Source of the DNA: Alphaproteobacteria bacterium
GTDB taxonomy: Bacteria; Pseudomonadota; Alphaproteobacteria; SMXP01
NCBI GenBank assembly: GCA_004356335.1
Contig: SMXP01000121.1
Coordinates: 1 to 14,367 of the forward strand
Direction of reading: 5' to 3'
Length of the DNA: 14,367 nucleotides
Part shown: one piece after another, positions 1 through 7,023 of the stretch
Numbering within the stretch: the stretch's first letter is position 1
Layout of the letters: every line of letters begins with the position of its first letter
Notes under the pieces: generated by a model
What the model was told of the DNA's origin: nothing
The model's database searches: none
The model's input: only the letters and a program-made list of their open reading frames with translations
Translations under genes and position numbers: made by a program

Positions 1-207
1 CTTGGCTGCTTCGGCCAGTTTTTCGGGATCCAACAAATCACCGATAATCATTTCCTGTTCGGGGCGCCGATAAGGTGAATCTCTTCGATCAAATATACGG
101 ACCTTGTAACCCGTTTCGCTGAGCAGATCGGCCATGTGGCTGCCGATAAATCCACTACCCCCGGTGACCAAAATCATTTGTCCTGGGTCGATCGTCGAAG
201 CGTTCAT
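1..207 (-). CDS. NAD-dependent epimerase/dehydratase, N-terminal part (cut by window edge)
   Basis: Only the first 69 codons are inside the window; the gene continues past position 1. The visible part is the Rossmann start of an extended short-chain dehydrogenase: MILVTGGSGFIGSHMADLL at about residues 11-29 carries the GxxGxxG dinucleotide-binding loop, and the first acidic residue after strand 2 (FDRRD, about residue 44) fits NAD use. The family contains UDP-glucose 4-epimerases, dTDP-glucose dehydratases and UDP-glucuronate epimerases, and the substrate cannot be told from this fragment. The start at 207 gives a 10-residue extension before the fold. ATG 11 (position 177), preceded by AGGA, is an alternative. 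The polysaccharide genes to the right suggest a role in making an activated sugar; that is inference. Confidence 0.9.
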   Translation of the reverse strand, partial: MNASTIDPGQMILVTGGSGFIGSHMADLLSETGYKVRIFDRRDSPYRRPEQEMIIGDLLDPEKLAEAAK

Positions 208-370
208 CGTTTATGTAATCCCGTGACAGCGAAAGCTTAGGTATCACCGACAATTCAAAAAGGTAATGACGACTATGATAGTCACTCCACGCATAAGCCG
301 CAATTGCCTAGAGCACCGGCCAAGTTATCACGGCGATGGAACAAAGTCAGCGCGTGCTTGCCCGATCCCC
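208..370. other. Intergenic stretch with one short palindrome
   Basis: This gap lies between the epimerase start and the 6-phosphogluconolactonase stop. It holds a perfect GACTAT-G-ATAGTC palindrome at 271-283. CTAGAGCACCGG near 309 resembles the head of the TTAGAGC repeats found elsewhere in the window, but no matching arm was found. It should contain the promoter of the epimerase gene; no convincing -35/-10 pair was identified. Confidence 0.4.
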
Positions 371-1057
371 TCACTCTGCCTCAGGCAAGCAGATGGTTAA
401 TAAATTGTCATGGGCATTGAGCAAACGAACCGGCCATTCGTGGTGCTTATTGGAATCATACCATGTTTTGCGCCATACTTCCTGTTTGGCCGATCCCATC
501 AATACCAAACAGATCCGATGGGCCTTCAACAAGGCGCGCGGTGACAGACTGATTCGCCGATAAGGGGCGTTTGGTGCCGGCGGCTTCGGCGTGCTGATCC
601 AATACGCCTGTTGGCTGTTCAGGGTCGGGTGTGCGGCAAATAAGGAAGCTATATGCCCGTCCATACCCATGCCCAAGAGGACACAATCAATTTCAAGACC
701 ACTTTTCCGAGCGGTTCGGCTGGCCAGTTTTGCGGCCTCTTCCGGCGAGCTATCGGTCTGCCAAAGAGGGATGAATTGTGCCTGGGCGGCGGCAGTTCCG
801 GAAACAAGACTTTTGATCATGCGCTCGTTGGAGTCTTGATGATCGGGCGGCACCCATCTCTCGTCAGTCAGGGCCAGGGTGATCGACGACCAGTCTAAAT
901 CCATGGCTAAGATCGCCGGCAAATAATGCCGGGGTGTGGCACCGCCCGATAAGGCGAGCATGGCGGATCCGCGCCGATCCACCGCCTTCTGCAGAGTTTC
1001 CCTTGTGACAGAGGCAAGGTGCGCGATGGCGGCGTTTTTTTTATCGAATGCGTTCAC
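371..1057 (-). CDS. pgl: 6-phosphogluconolactonase (DevB/SolE type)
   Basis: Cytoplasmic enzyme expected to hydrolyse 6-phosphoglucono-1,5-lactone to 6-phosphogluconate, step two of the oxidative pentose phosphate / Entner-Doudoroff route. From the chosen start the protein has 228 residues, normal for the family. Family signatures are visible in order: LSGGATP (36-42), TDERWVP (64-70), SNERM (76-80), GMGMDGHIASLF (129-140, with the family's GxDGH catalytic region) and RISLSPRALL (168-177). The frame stays open up to a TTG at 1135, but the extra 26 codons lie inside a palindromic intergenic repeat (1081-1137). I therefore prefer GTG at 1057, with AGAG a few bases upstream. No zwf or edd is next to it, which is unusual; the neighbours are surface-sugar genes. 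Function is known from the family, and the start is inferred. Confidence 0.88.
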   Translation of the reverse strand: MNAFDKKNAAIAHLASVTRETLQKAVDRRGSAMLALSGGATPRHYLPAILAMDLDWSSITLALTDERWVPPDHQDSNERMIKSLVSGTAAAQAQFIPLWQTDSSPEEAAKLASRTARKSGLEIDCVLLGMGMDGHIASLFAAHPTLNSQQAYWISTPKPPAPNAPYRRISLSPRALLKAHRICLVLMGSAKQEVWRKTWYDSNKHHEWPVRLLNAHDNLLTICLPEAE

Positions 1058-1080
1058 GTAATGCTCTGCGTGACTGGCTA

Positions 1081-1137
1081 TTAGAGCGCCGTGCGCAAAA
1101 GTGTGTGCGGTTTTGCGCGTAAACGGCGCGACCAAAC
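1081..1137. repeat. Palindromic intergenic repeat, simple form (module 1)
   Basis: This is an imperfect palindrome. GCGCCGT (1086-1092) pairs with ACGGCGC (1123-1129), and GCGCAAAA (1093-1100) pairs with TTTTGCGC (1111-1118). A 4-nt bulge (1119-1122) and a 10-nt loop remain. The ends TTAGAGC and GCGACCAAAC match the ends of the composite repeats at 11392 and 12529, so this is a member of the same family without the GC-rich inner hairpin. It covers the apparent upstream start of pgl. Confidence 0.75.
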
Positions 1138-1144
1138 AATAACT

Positions 1145-1186
1145 TAGAGCATCGCAAGTGATTCCAAAACAGCGAGCGATGCTCTA
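1145..1186. repeat. Perfect 11-bp inverted repeat, module 2, overlapping a stop codon
   Basis: TAGAGCATCGC (1145-1155) and GCGATGCTCTA (1176-1186) are exact reverse complements with a 20-nt spacer. The last three bases are also the TAG stop (1186-1184) of the large upstream gene on the minus strand. It follows the module-1 palindrome through the junction AACAATAACTTAGAGC. On the minus strand it could act as a weak terminator or mRNA-end stabiliser, but it lacks a T-run. The repeat is seen; any function is inference. Confidence 0.75.
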
Positions 1187-2764
1187 GCGCGCGCGTGCCG
1201 GTGTCAGCCTGTGCCGAACCCAGTCGCGGATGGTCCGTAATGGCGGCTTAATGCTGTTTATCCATAGGCCGTGCGCCCAATTTTGGGTTCTTCGGACCCT
1301 GAGCCCGACGCTCATATAAAATGTGCCAAATGCCAAACAATGCAGCGACATCTTTAAAAGACGCTCGGGCAGCAGCGATCCTCTAAAAGCGATGGTCAAG
1401 CATCTGTTCGATGCCGGATCGATGATTGTTGGATAGCATGCCAGTTTGTGGAAGGTAGACGCGTGTTCATGGGACGCCGATTGCCATTCGGCCACGACAA
1501 CCACATAACCTTTGTCTAGTAGGAAACCGGCAACATCATGCACCGATTGTCCATTATCTCTGGTATTATCGGCGTGCCATTCGCTGATCACCAAAGTCGG
1601 CGCCTGTTCCGACCAGGGAAAAGCCTGGAGCGTTTTGATATTGGACGGCGACGATTTAAAATGCACAAGGCCAAGTCCGGTCATCCCGCGCAGCCGTAAA
1701 ATTGATTCCAGTTCCGAAATTTTGATGGTCTTTGGCTCGATATGTGTCTTTTTTTCTTTTGAGAAGGGATGTTTTCGGTCAATTCCAACGTCTTTGATGA
1801 CGGCATAAAGATGTTCCGGCGCCCCACTTATATCCAAACGGCTGGCCTGTTTATCAACGAGGGCCTTGATCAGTTCCATCTGGAAGAATTGCCCATCAAA
1901 TTGTGCCTTATCCATCGGTGTAAACGGACCGGCAATCACATCGTGGTGGATCGACAATCTAAGGGTCGATGAAATCCTGTCCTTCTTGGCGAGAGGGGAT
2001 AAACTCTTCTTGTTGCTATTGGTTGAGGTTTTAGAAGCCCCTAAAGGGGTTTGACTTTGCTTTGGCCCGTCTGATTTTGAGATTATGTCGGCGAAGCAAG
2101 CAAAGGGAAAAACATCAAGCCGCGATCTTGCATTGAGGTTGACGACTTTTACATGATTGGCGTCCAAAACAACTTTAGCGTGGCGCCAGCTTTCAAGATG
2201 AAGATCCTTGGTCAGTTCAGGTAAACTATATTTGTCGCCTTTGCGCTGATAGCCTTCAAAAAAATAGTTTGGATTGTGCTTTTCTTCTTCGATTTCCAAT
2301 TCCAGGCGATCGCGTTGGACAGCACCCTCGACAATCGACGTATAATCGCAGTCGACTCCCAAGATGTAGATATTTCGGTATCCCATATAAGCGGCCCATA
2401 GAGCGCTATGACTCCCTGTTGTGATATCGGGCGGCCGAAAAAACCTCGAAAATAGACACACGTCGTCAAAATTAATAACCGGCGGCTTCGAGGCAATATC
2501 GCCTAAAGCCTCGATCAAATTACGTCTTAAAAGAAATCCCCGGATGCCAAACTCTTTCGCATGAGTGATAAGGCGGCCAATTTCATCTTGGTGAGACAGG
2601 CCGACGATCAAATCAAGACAAGCGTAATACGTAGGATACCAATCAATCGTTTGCCAATATCGGTAGGCGGCGTTCATACCGATAGTGTCAAACCCACGCA
2701 GGTCGTCAAATTCAAGGTCCCGCAAAGACGGACCGTTGCCCATAACAAAACAGGTGACCTTCAT
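1184..2764 (-). CDS. Two-part surface-glycan protein: MptE/DUF115-like Rossmann domain plus FkbM-like C-terminal half
   Basis: The protein has 526 residues from ATG 2764. The N-terminal part (about 1-228) begins MKVTCFVMGNGPSL, has GMNAAY (29-34), YYACLD (46-51) and TGSHSALWAAYMGYRNIYIL (116-135), then GVDCDY. GNGPSL plus an S-x-x-A-x-x-A-x-x-x-GY-x-x-IYILG-D block is shared by DUF115/MptE-like proteins and, loosely, GT42 sialyltransferases. A polar Ser/Lys/Thr-rich linker follows (about 229-262). The C-terminal half (about 335-470) has ELESILRLRG and ISEWH...VHDVAGFLLDKGY, which resemble the end of FkbM methyltransferases. I could not find a complete SAM-binding motif, so that half may be non-catalytic. 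The frame opens at GTG 2842, but AGGAGG there touches the GTG directly and the domain starts at codon 27, so ATG 2764 is preferred. The exact activity is unknown. Confidence 0.6.
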   Translation of the reverse strand: MKVTCFVMGNGPSLRDLEFDDLRGFDTIGMNAAYRYWQTIDWYPTYYACLDLIVGLSHQDEIGRLITHAKEFGIRGFLLRRNLIEALGDIASKPPVINFDDVCLFSRFFRPPDITTGSHSALWAAYMGYRNIYILGVDCDYTSIVEGAVQRDRLELEIEEEKHNPNYFFEGYQRKGDKYSLPELTKDLHLESWRHAKVVLDANHVKVVNLNARSRLDVFPFACFADIISKSDGPKQSQTPLGASKTSTNSNKKSLSPLAKKDRISSTLRLSIHHDVIAGPFTPMDKAQFDGQFFQMELIKALVDKQASRLDISGAPEHLYAVIKDVGIDRKHPFSKEKKTHIEPKTIKISELESILRLRGMTGLGLVHFKSSPSNIKTLQAFPWSEQAPTLVISEWHADNTRDNGQSVHDVAGFLLDKGYVVVVAEWQSASHEHASTFHKLACYPTIIDPASNRCLTIAFRGSLLPERLLKMSLHCLAFGTFYMSVGLRVRRTQNWAHGLWINSIKPPLRTIRDWVRHRLTPARAR

Positions 2765-2853
2765 AGACGGTTTCCATTGCCCTTGCGCGTTAGTCGGTTC
2801 ACAATGAAACAGTATAGGCGGCGCTTGATTCGACCCCTTCACCCTCCTTATAC

Positions 2854-2859
2854 ATTATA
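2854..2859 (-). promoter_or_regulatory. Candidate -10 box of the large glycan gene
   Basis: The minus strand reads a perfect TATAAT here, about 90 bases before ATG 2764. No good -35 hexamer lies 16-18 bp upstream (TGCTCC at 17 bp). A TTGACA at 2910-2905 is too far away to pair with it. If used, transcription would begin near 2847, too close for the GTG at 2842 to have a normal ribosome site. That supports the ATG at 2764. Confidence 0.3.
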
Positions 2860-2958
2860 TGGATTGTCACGCCAAAGGAGCAGCAGGTAAAAGAAGCGTG
2901 AAGCTGTCAATGCGAAAATGTCTGATCCTTTGTCGCTAGGGAGGAAATTTCATCGATT

Positions 2959-3891
2959 ATGAGTGCCCTTTTGATCACCACATCCAGCTTCAACACGAGC
3001 GCCAATCCGGCGCTTCAGGAGCTTGCTGCGAAGGGCTATAAAATCATCACGAATCCCCATAATCGCCGTCTCACGGAAGACGAAGCCGTAGAGCTTTTCA
3101 CGAAATATGATCCTGTAGGCATGATCGCTGGCGTTGAACCTTTGACACGGCGAGCTTTGGAGCGGGCGCCTAAATTGCGCGTAATTGCGCGGTGCGGAAC
3201 CGGCCTTGATAACGTCGATTTGGATGCAGCACGCGATTTGGGTAAGGCTGTCTACCATACGCCCGATGCCACATCCCAACCGGTTGCCGAGCTTACCATC
3301 GGTCTTATTCTTGCGGCGCTTCGGCATATCACGCTGGCCGATCGGGAAATTCGCAATCAAAAATGGCAAGCTCGAATGGGCAATTTGCTGCAAGGCAAAT
3401 GTGTTGGCCTTATTGGTGGTGGTCGAATCGGATTGAAAGTGGCGGATCTGGTTTCCGGTTTCGGTGCCAGCATTCTTATTCACGATCCGATGGTCGATGC
3501 GACGCAATTAACCTACCAACTTGTCGGGCTCGACGACCTGCTAACCCGGGCAGACATTGTGTCGCTTCATATTCCTTATAACGAAACGACCCACCAACTC
3601 ATCAACCAGGAGCGGTTGTCGCGAATGAAATCGACCGCCATACTGATCAATACGGCGCGTGGCGGGCTGGTGAATGAAGCCGCACTATATGAGGCACTCA
3701 AGCATAATCGGATCGGCGGCGCCGCATTGGATGTTTTTGAACACGAGCCTTACAAAGGGCCATTGGTTGAATTGGATAATTTGGTTGTTACGGCCCATAT
3801 GGGTTCTTATGCGGCCGAAGCCCGCACCGCCATGGAGCTTGAGGCGGCAAGACTATTGTTGCACGGTCTGGAAAAAGCCGATTTTACTTGA
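2959..3891 (+). CDS. D-isomer-specific 2-hydroxyacid dehydrogenase (phosphoglycerate dehydrogenase-like)
   Basis: NAD-dependent cytoplasmic oxidoreductase of 310 residues that interconverts a D-2-hydroxyacid and its 2-keto acid. Visible family marks are GLIGGGRIG (150-158, GxGxxG), the acidic residue D176 that binds the NAD ribose, and NTARGGLVNEAAL with catalytic R234. DVFEHEP gives E263 and TAHMGS gives H280, so the Arg-Glu-His triad is complete. The length is that of a short PGDH without an ACT domain. GGGAGG at 2939-2944 is the ribosome site, though 14 bases from ATG is long. It is the only plus-strand gene in the polysaccharide part and converges on fcl, whose stop lies 15 bases away. 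Such enzymes are often found in O-antigen clusters, but the substrate cannot be read from sequence, so no gene symbol is given. Confidence 0.85.
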   Translation: MSALLITTSSFNTSANPALQELAAKGYKIITNPHNRRLTEDEAVELFTKYDPVGMIAGVEPLTRRALERAPKLRVIARCGTGLDNVDLDAARDLGKAVYHTPDATSQPVAELTIGLILAALRHITLADREIRNQKWQARMGNLLQGKCVGLIGGGRIGLKVADLVSGFGASILIHDPMVDATQLTYQLVGLDDLLTRADIVSLHIPYNETTHQLINQERLSRMKSTAILINTARGGLVNEAALYEALKHNRIGGAALDVFEHEPYKGPLVELDNLVVTAHMGSYAAEARTAMELEAARLLLHGLEKADFT

Positions 3892-3906
3892 GTCACCATT
3901 GCTTGT

Positions 3907-4875
3907 TTAGGTTGCCGCCTCCAGAGAACGCAAATAATCCCCATAGGCATCCTTCAGCCCATCGTTCAGACTGATCTCAGGCTGCCAGCCAAGCGCCCTC
4001 AACTTGCTGCTGTCCAGGAATTTGCGCGGTGTGCCATCGGGCTTGCTGGTATCGAAAATCAGCTCTCCCTTATAGCCAACAGTCTTGCCGACAGCTTCGG
4101 CGAGTTCCCGGATGGTTATTTCACGTCCCGAGCCAACATTGATGTGGGAAATCATTTCTTGCGTCATGTCACTTATGACGTGTCTGTCGAGATTCATGAC
4201 GAACACGCAGGCGCTCGCTAAATCGTCCACATGGAGGAATTCTCTTTTCACCTGTCCGGTTCCCCACACGTCAACAGTCGCTTGGTTGGCCGTTTTTGCT
4301 TCATGGAATCTCTTGATTAGGGAGGGGATCACATGACTATTCCGATCGTGATAGGTATCATTAGGCCCATAAATGTTATTCGGCATGATCGACCGATAGT
4401 CGGTATTAAATTGGCGATTATAGGATTCGCACAGCTTGATGCCGGCAATTTTAGCAATGGCATAAGGTTCGTTGGTCGGTTCGAGAGGGCCCGAAAGAAG
4501 AGCCTCCTCTTTGATGGGCTGTGTTGCAAGTTTCGGATAGATGCATGCGGTTCCCAAGAACAAAAGTTGCCGCACGCCGCTGTTGTGGGCCTGATGGATT
4601 AGATTGCATTCGATCATCAGATTTTCATAAATGAAATTCGCCGGATATTCATTATTGGCAAAAATGCCGCCGACTTTAGCGGCCGCGACGACAACGTAAT
4701 CAATGGCCGTGGTCTGAAAGAAATCGTGCACGGCCCGTTGATCGGTCAGATCGAGTTCACCGTGGGATCGGGTTATCAAATTATCATAACCATGCGCTTC
4801 CAGCCGGCGCATGATGGTCGATCCGACCATGCCTTTGTGTCCCGCTATGAAGAATTTTGTATTCTTATCCAGCAC
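3907..4875 (-). CDS. fcl: GDP-L-fucose synthase (GDP-4-keto-6-deoxymannose 3,5-epimerase/4-reductase)
   Basis: Makes GDP-L-fucose from the Gmd product by two epimerisations and an NADPH reduction. From GTG 4875 the protein has 322 residues, normal for the family. AGHKGMVGS (11-19) is the cofactor loop, followed by AAAKVGGIFANN and EPTNEPYAIAKIAGIKLCES with Y138 and K142. NSHVIP carries H181 and KREFLHVDD lies further on. All align two residues after the E. coli catalytic numbers (Y136, K140, H179). The segment LGTACIYPK puts Thr109 and Ala110 where the E. coli enzyme has Ser107-Ser108, with Cys111 kept. The frame is open up to 4968 inside gmd, but AAAGGTG eight bases before GTG 4875, and the fold beginning right there, set the start. 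It begins 13 bases after the gmd stop, so the two are surely co-transcribed. Confidence 0.92.
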   Translation of the reverse strand: MLDKNTKFFIAGHKGMVGSTIMRRLEAHGYDNLITRSHGELDLTDQRAVHDFFQTTAIDYVVVAAAKVGGIFANNEYPANFIYENLMIECNLIHQAHNSGVRQLLFLGTACIYPKLATQPIKEEALLSGPLEPTNEPYAIAKIAGIKLCESYNRQFNTDYRSIMPNNIYGPNDTYHDRNSHVIPSLIKRFHEAKTANQATVDVWGTGQVKREFLHVDDLASACVFVMNLDRHVISDMTQEMISHINVGSGREITIRELAEAVGKTVGYKGELIFDTSKPDGTPRKFLDSSKLRALGWQPEISLNDGLKDAYGDYLRSLEAAT

Positions 4876-4888
4876 GGTTACGGCACCT

Positions 4889-6010
4889 TTATTCGAATTG
4901 ATTATTAACTTTAAAACCGCTCTGCTTAAGAAGCCGATCTCGCCGCGCCTCCTTGAGGTCGGCAGCAATCATTTCGGCGATTAACTCATCAAGAGAGATT
5001 TTTGCTTCCCAACCCAATTTCTCCCGCGCCTTGCTTGGATCCCCCAATAAATTTTCGACTTCCGTCGGGCGATAATAGCGTGGATCGATGCGAACAATCA
5101 CGGTGCCGCTTTTGACTGTGTCAAATTCCGAATGGGTCGACTCGGCGATGACGGCAATTTCATCCTTGCCCTCACCCTTGAATTCCAACAGGAAACCAAG
5201 TTGCTCGGCGGCCTTTGTTACAAAGCTACGAATCGAATGCTGCCGCCCGGTTGCGATGACATAATCCTCCGGCTCGTCCTGTTGTAGCATGAGCCATTGC
5301 ATCTCGACATATTCCTTGGCGTGGCCCCAATCGCGCCGTGCATTGAGATTTCCAAGATATAGGCAATCTTGCAGGCCCATTGCGATACGGGTCAAAGCAC
5401 GCGTAATCTTGCGTGTGACGAAAGTTTCACCGCGCAATTCCGATTCATGATTAAACAAAATGCCGTTACAGCCGAAAATTCCATAGGCCTCACGGTAATT
5501 CACCGTAATCCAATAGGCGTAAAGTTTTGCCACACCATAAGGAGAGCGCGGATAAAACCGTGTCATCTCTGTTTGGGGCACTTCAGCGGCATTGCCGTAA
5601 AGTTCCGATGTGGACGCCTGATAGAATTTGGATTTCTTTTCGAGCTTTAGGATACGAATGGCTTCGAGAATTCGCAAAGTACCGATAGCGTCGACATTAG
5701 CGGTATATTCGGGACTCTCGAATGACACGGCCACATGGCTTTGAGCCCCGAGATTATAGATTTCGTCCGGCTGACTTTCCTGGACAATCCGCACAATATT
5801 GCTTGTATCGGTAAGGTCGCCGTAATGCAGAATGAGCTTGCGGTTGCTTACATGAGGGTCCTGATAAATATCGTCTATTCGTTGTGTATTAAATAATGAC
5901 GACCGTCGTTTTATGCCGTGCACCACATAGCCTTTGGCTAGAAGAAACCGTGCAAGATAGGCTCCGTCCTGGCCGGTAATGCCGGTGATAAGAGCGACTT
6001 TTTCGGTCAT
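4889..6010 (-). CDS. gmd: GDP-mannose 4,6-dehydratase
   Basis: Converts GDP-D-mannose to GDP-4-keto-6-deoxy-D-mannose with bound NADP, the entry step to GDP-L-fucose, GDP-rhamnose and related deoxysugars. It has 373 residues, typical for the family. Seen in order: GITGQDG (10-16), GIKRRSSLFNTQRID (32-46, the dinucleotide and tetramer contact loop), NLGAQSHVAVSFESP, and STSELYG with T134 and E136. Y158-G-V-A-K162 completes the catalytic set, then GETFVTRKITRA, DWGHAKEYV and DPRYYRPTEVE. In the usual NHESPxRGE segment the proline is replaced by Glu (NHESELRGE, E191). ATG 6010 has only a weak purine-rich ribosome site. Fcl follows directly, which shows that the end product is GDP-L-fucose. Confidence 0.96.
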   Translation of the reverse strand: MTEKVALITGITGQDGAYLARFLLAKGYVVHGIKRRSSLFNTQRIDDIYQDPHVSNRKLILHYGDLTDTSNIVRIVQESQPDEIYNLGAQSHVAVSFESPEYTANVDAIGTLRILEAIRILKLEKKSKFYQASTSELYGNAAEVPQTEMTRFYPRSPYGVAKLYAYWITVNYREAYGIFGCNGILFNHESELRGETFVTRKITRALTRIAMGLQDCLYLGNLNARRDWGHAKEYVEMQWLMLQQDEPEDYVIATGRQHSIRSFVTKAAEQLGFLLEFKGEGKDEIAVIAESTHSEFDTVKSGTVIVRIDPRYYRPTEVENLLGDPSKAREKLGWEAKISLDELIAEMIAADLKEARRDRLLKQSGFKVNNQFE

Positions 6011-6061
6011 TTTCTGGTCTTTCGATTATCGCGTATTACATTGTGCTTGTTTTATCAGGAT

Positions 6062-6076
6062 GCAAATGGCATTTGC
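6062..6076. promoter_or_regulatory. Short perfect inverted repeat between the glycosyltransferase and gmd
   Basis: GCAAAT-GGC-ATTTGC lies in the 107-bp gap 6011-6117, about 50 bases upstream of the gmd start. It could be an operator for gmd-fcl or a weak attenuating hairpin after the glycosyltransferase stop. The stem is AT-rich with no T-run directly after it, so a strong terminator is unlikely. No certain promoter was found in the gap. Confidence 0.3.
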
Positions 6077-6117
6077 CTTAAGATCTCCCTGCGCCATCAT
6101 CACAATCGGTCATAAAA

Positions 6118-7023
6118 TTAAGAGTGCCGCGTAGGACGCCATTCATGACGCGTCATTATATGCCATGCGGAGTGCTTTACGAAATAGACAAGCCAAAACG
6201 GATCAAACCGGCTGGCATCAAGGATCTTTTTCCAAGCCTTCGGCAGTGATCCCTTGCTGGCATATTTGATTGCCAAATATCCCGAAACCCAACCATACCA
6301 TCGGCGGAAAAATCGGCGCGCCGGGGCGGACTGTGCCGCCGATAAATTCGTAGCGGCAATAGTCAACATTTCTTCGAAAATATCCAAATTGTCGCCATGG
6401 ATGTTGAATGTTAGAGATCCGGCATGGGCACCGTATTGATAGATTGTCTGATTAATCGGCTGGGTTCGCATATCGCGTAAAAGGCATTTTGCGAGAAACA
6501 GCCGATCGGCGCAGCGGGGATACGTGATGTCGAACTGTCCGATCTCCTTGAAGACTCGCTTGCGAAAAAATCGGGCATTGGTGAGAGTCTGCGCCGAGAT
6601 CAAATCACCGGCACGAAGCTTTTTCATGGCTTCGCTACCGATTTCAAGCACCGTGCCATCTTCCAAAGACCGAATCTCCACAGCGCCGCACACGGAATCG
6701 ATGTCGGGATGGGCGTCGAATGTCTCCAATACGCATTTGAGAGCGCCGGGAAGATATTTGTCGTCGGTGTTGAGAAACCCGATAATCTCGCCTTGAGCCC
6801 GCGCCAATCCTTTATTCATGGCGTCATAGACCCCTAGATCCGGCTCGCAAAAGATCGTCAATTCCGGATAATTCGCCAGAACGTCCAGAGTGCCATCGGT
6901 AGATTCGCCATCGACAACGATATGCTCAACGCCGTCTATTCCCTGAGTCACCACGCTGTCTATAGCCTGCGCAACAAAGGACTTCCTATTGAGGCAAGGC
7001 GTTATGATGGTAATTTTGATCAC
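6118..7023 (-). CDS. Glycosyltransferase family 2 (WcaA/WcaE-like)
   Basis: A 301-residue inverting glycosyltransferase of the GT-A fold, predicted to move a sugar from a nucleotide donor to a growing surface polysaccharide or lipid-linked repeat unit at the inner face of the cytoplasmic membrane. The nucleotide-binding start ITIITPCLNR (4-13) is followed by VVDGESTDGT (36-45), EPDLGVYDAMNKGLARAQGE (60-79) and the metal-binding NTDD (85-88). The GVYDAMNKG form is typical of the WcaE-like branch. The C-terminal third (about 230-301) is rich in Arg, Lys and Trp, with hydrophobic FWLVYF, and may touch the membrane; no clear transmembrane helix is seen. The start is a GTG at 7023 without an obvious Shine-Dalgarno. 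Lying just upstream of gmd-fcl, it may be a fucosyltransferase, but donor and acceptor are not shown by the sequence. Confidence 0.85.
   Translation of the reverse strand: MIKITIITPCLNRKSFVAQAIDSVVTQGIDGVEHIVVDGESTDGTLDVLANYPELTIFCEPDLGVYDAMNKGLARAQGEIIGFLNTDDKYLPGALKCVLETFDAHPDIDSVCGAVEIRSLEDGTVLEIGSEAMKKLRAGDLISAQTLTNARFFRKRVFKEIGQFDITYPRCADRLFLAKCLLRDMRTQPINQTIYQYGAHAGSLTFNIHGDNLDIFEEMLTIAATNLSAAQSAPARRFFRRWYGWVSGYLAIKYASKGSLPKAWKKILDASRFDPFWLVYFVKHSAWHIMTRHEWRPTRHS

Noticed and set aside
271..283. GACTAT-G-ATAGTC palindrome as an operator of the epimerase gene
   Set aside because: Too short to distinguish from chance, and no promoter could be placed around it.
2950..3507. Minus-strand frame of 185 codons opposite the hydroxyacid dehydrogenase
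   Set aside because: It is fully antisense to a well supported gene and covers its start region; no recognisable domain.
3889..3909. Terminator between the convergent hydroxyacid dehydrogenase and fcl genes
   Set aside because: Only 15 bases separate the stops and no hairpin is present; the same holds for the 22-base gap between the protease and mnmC.
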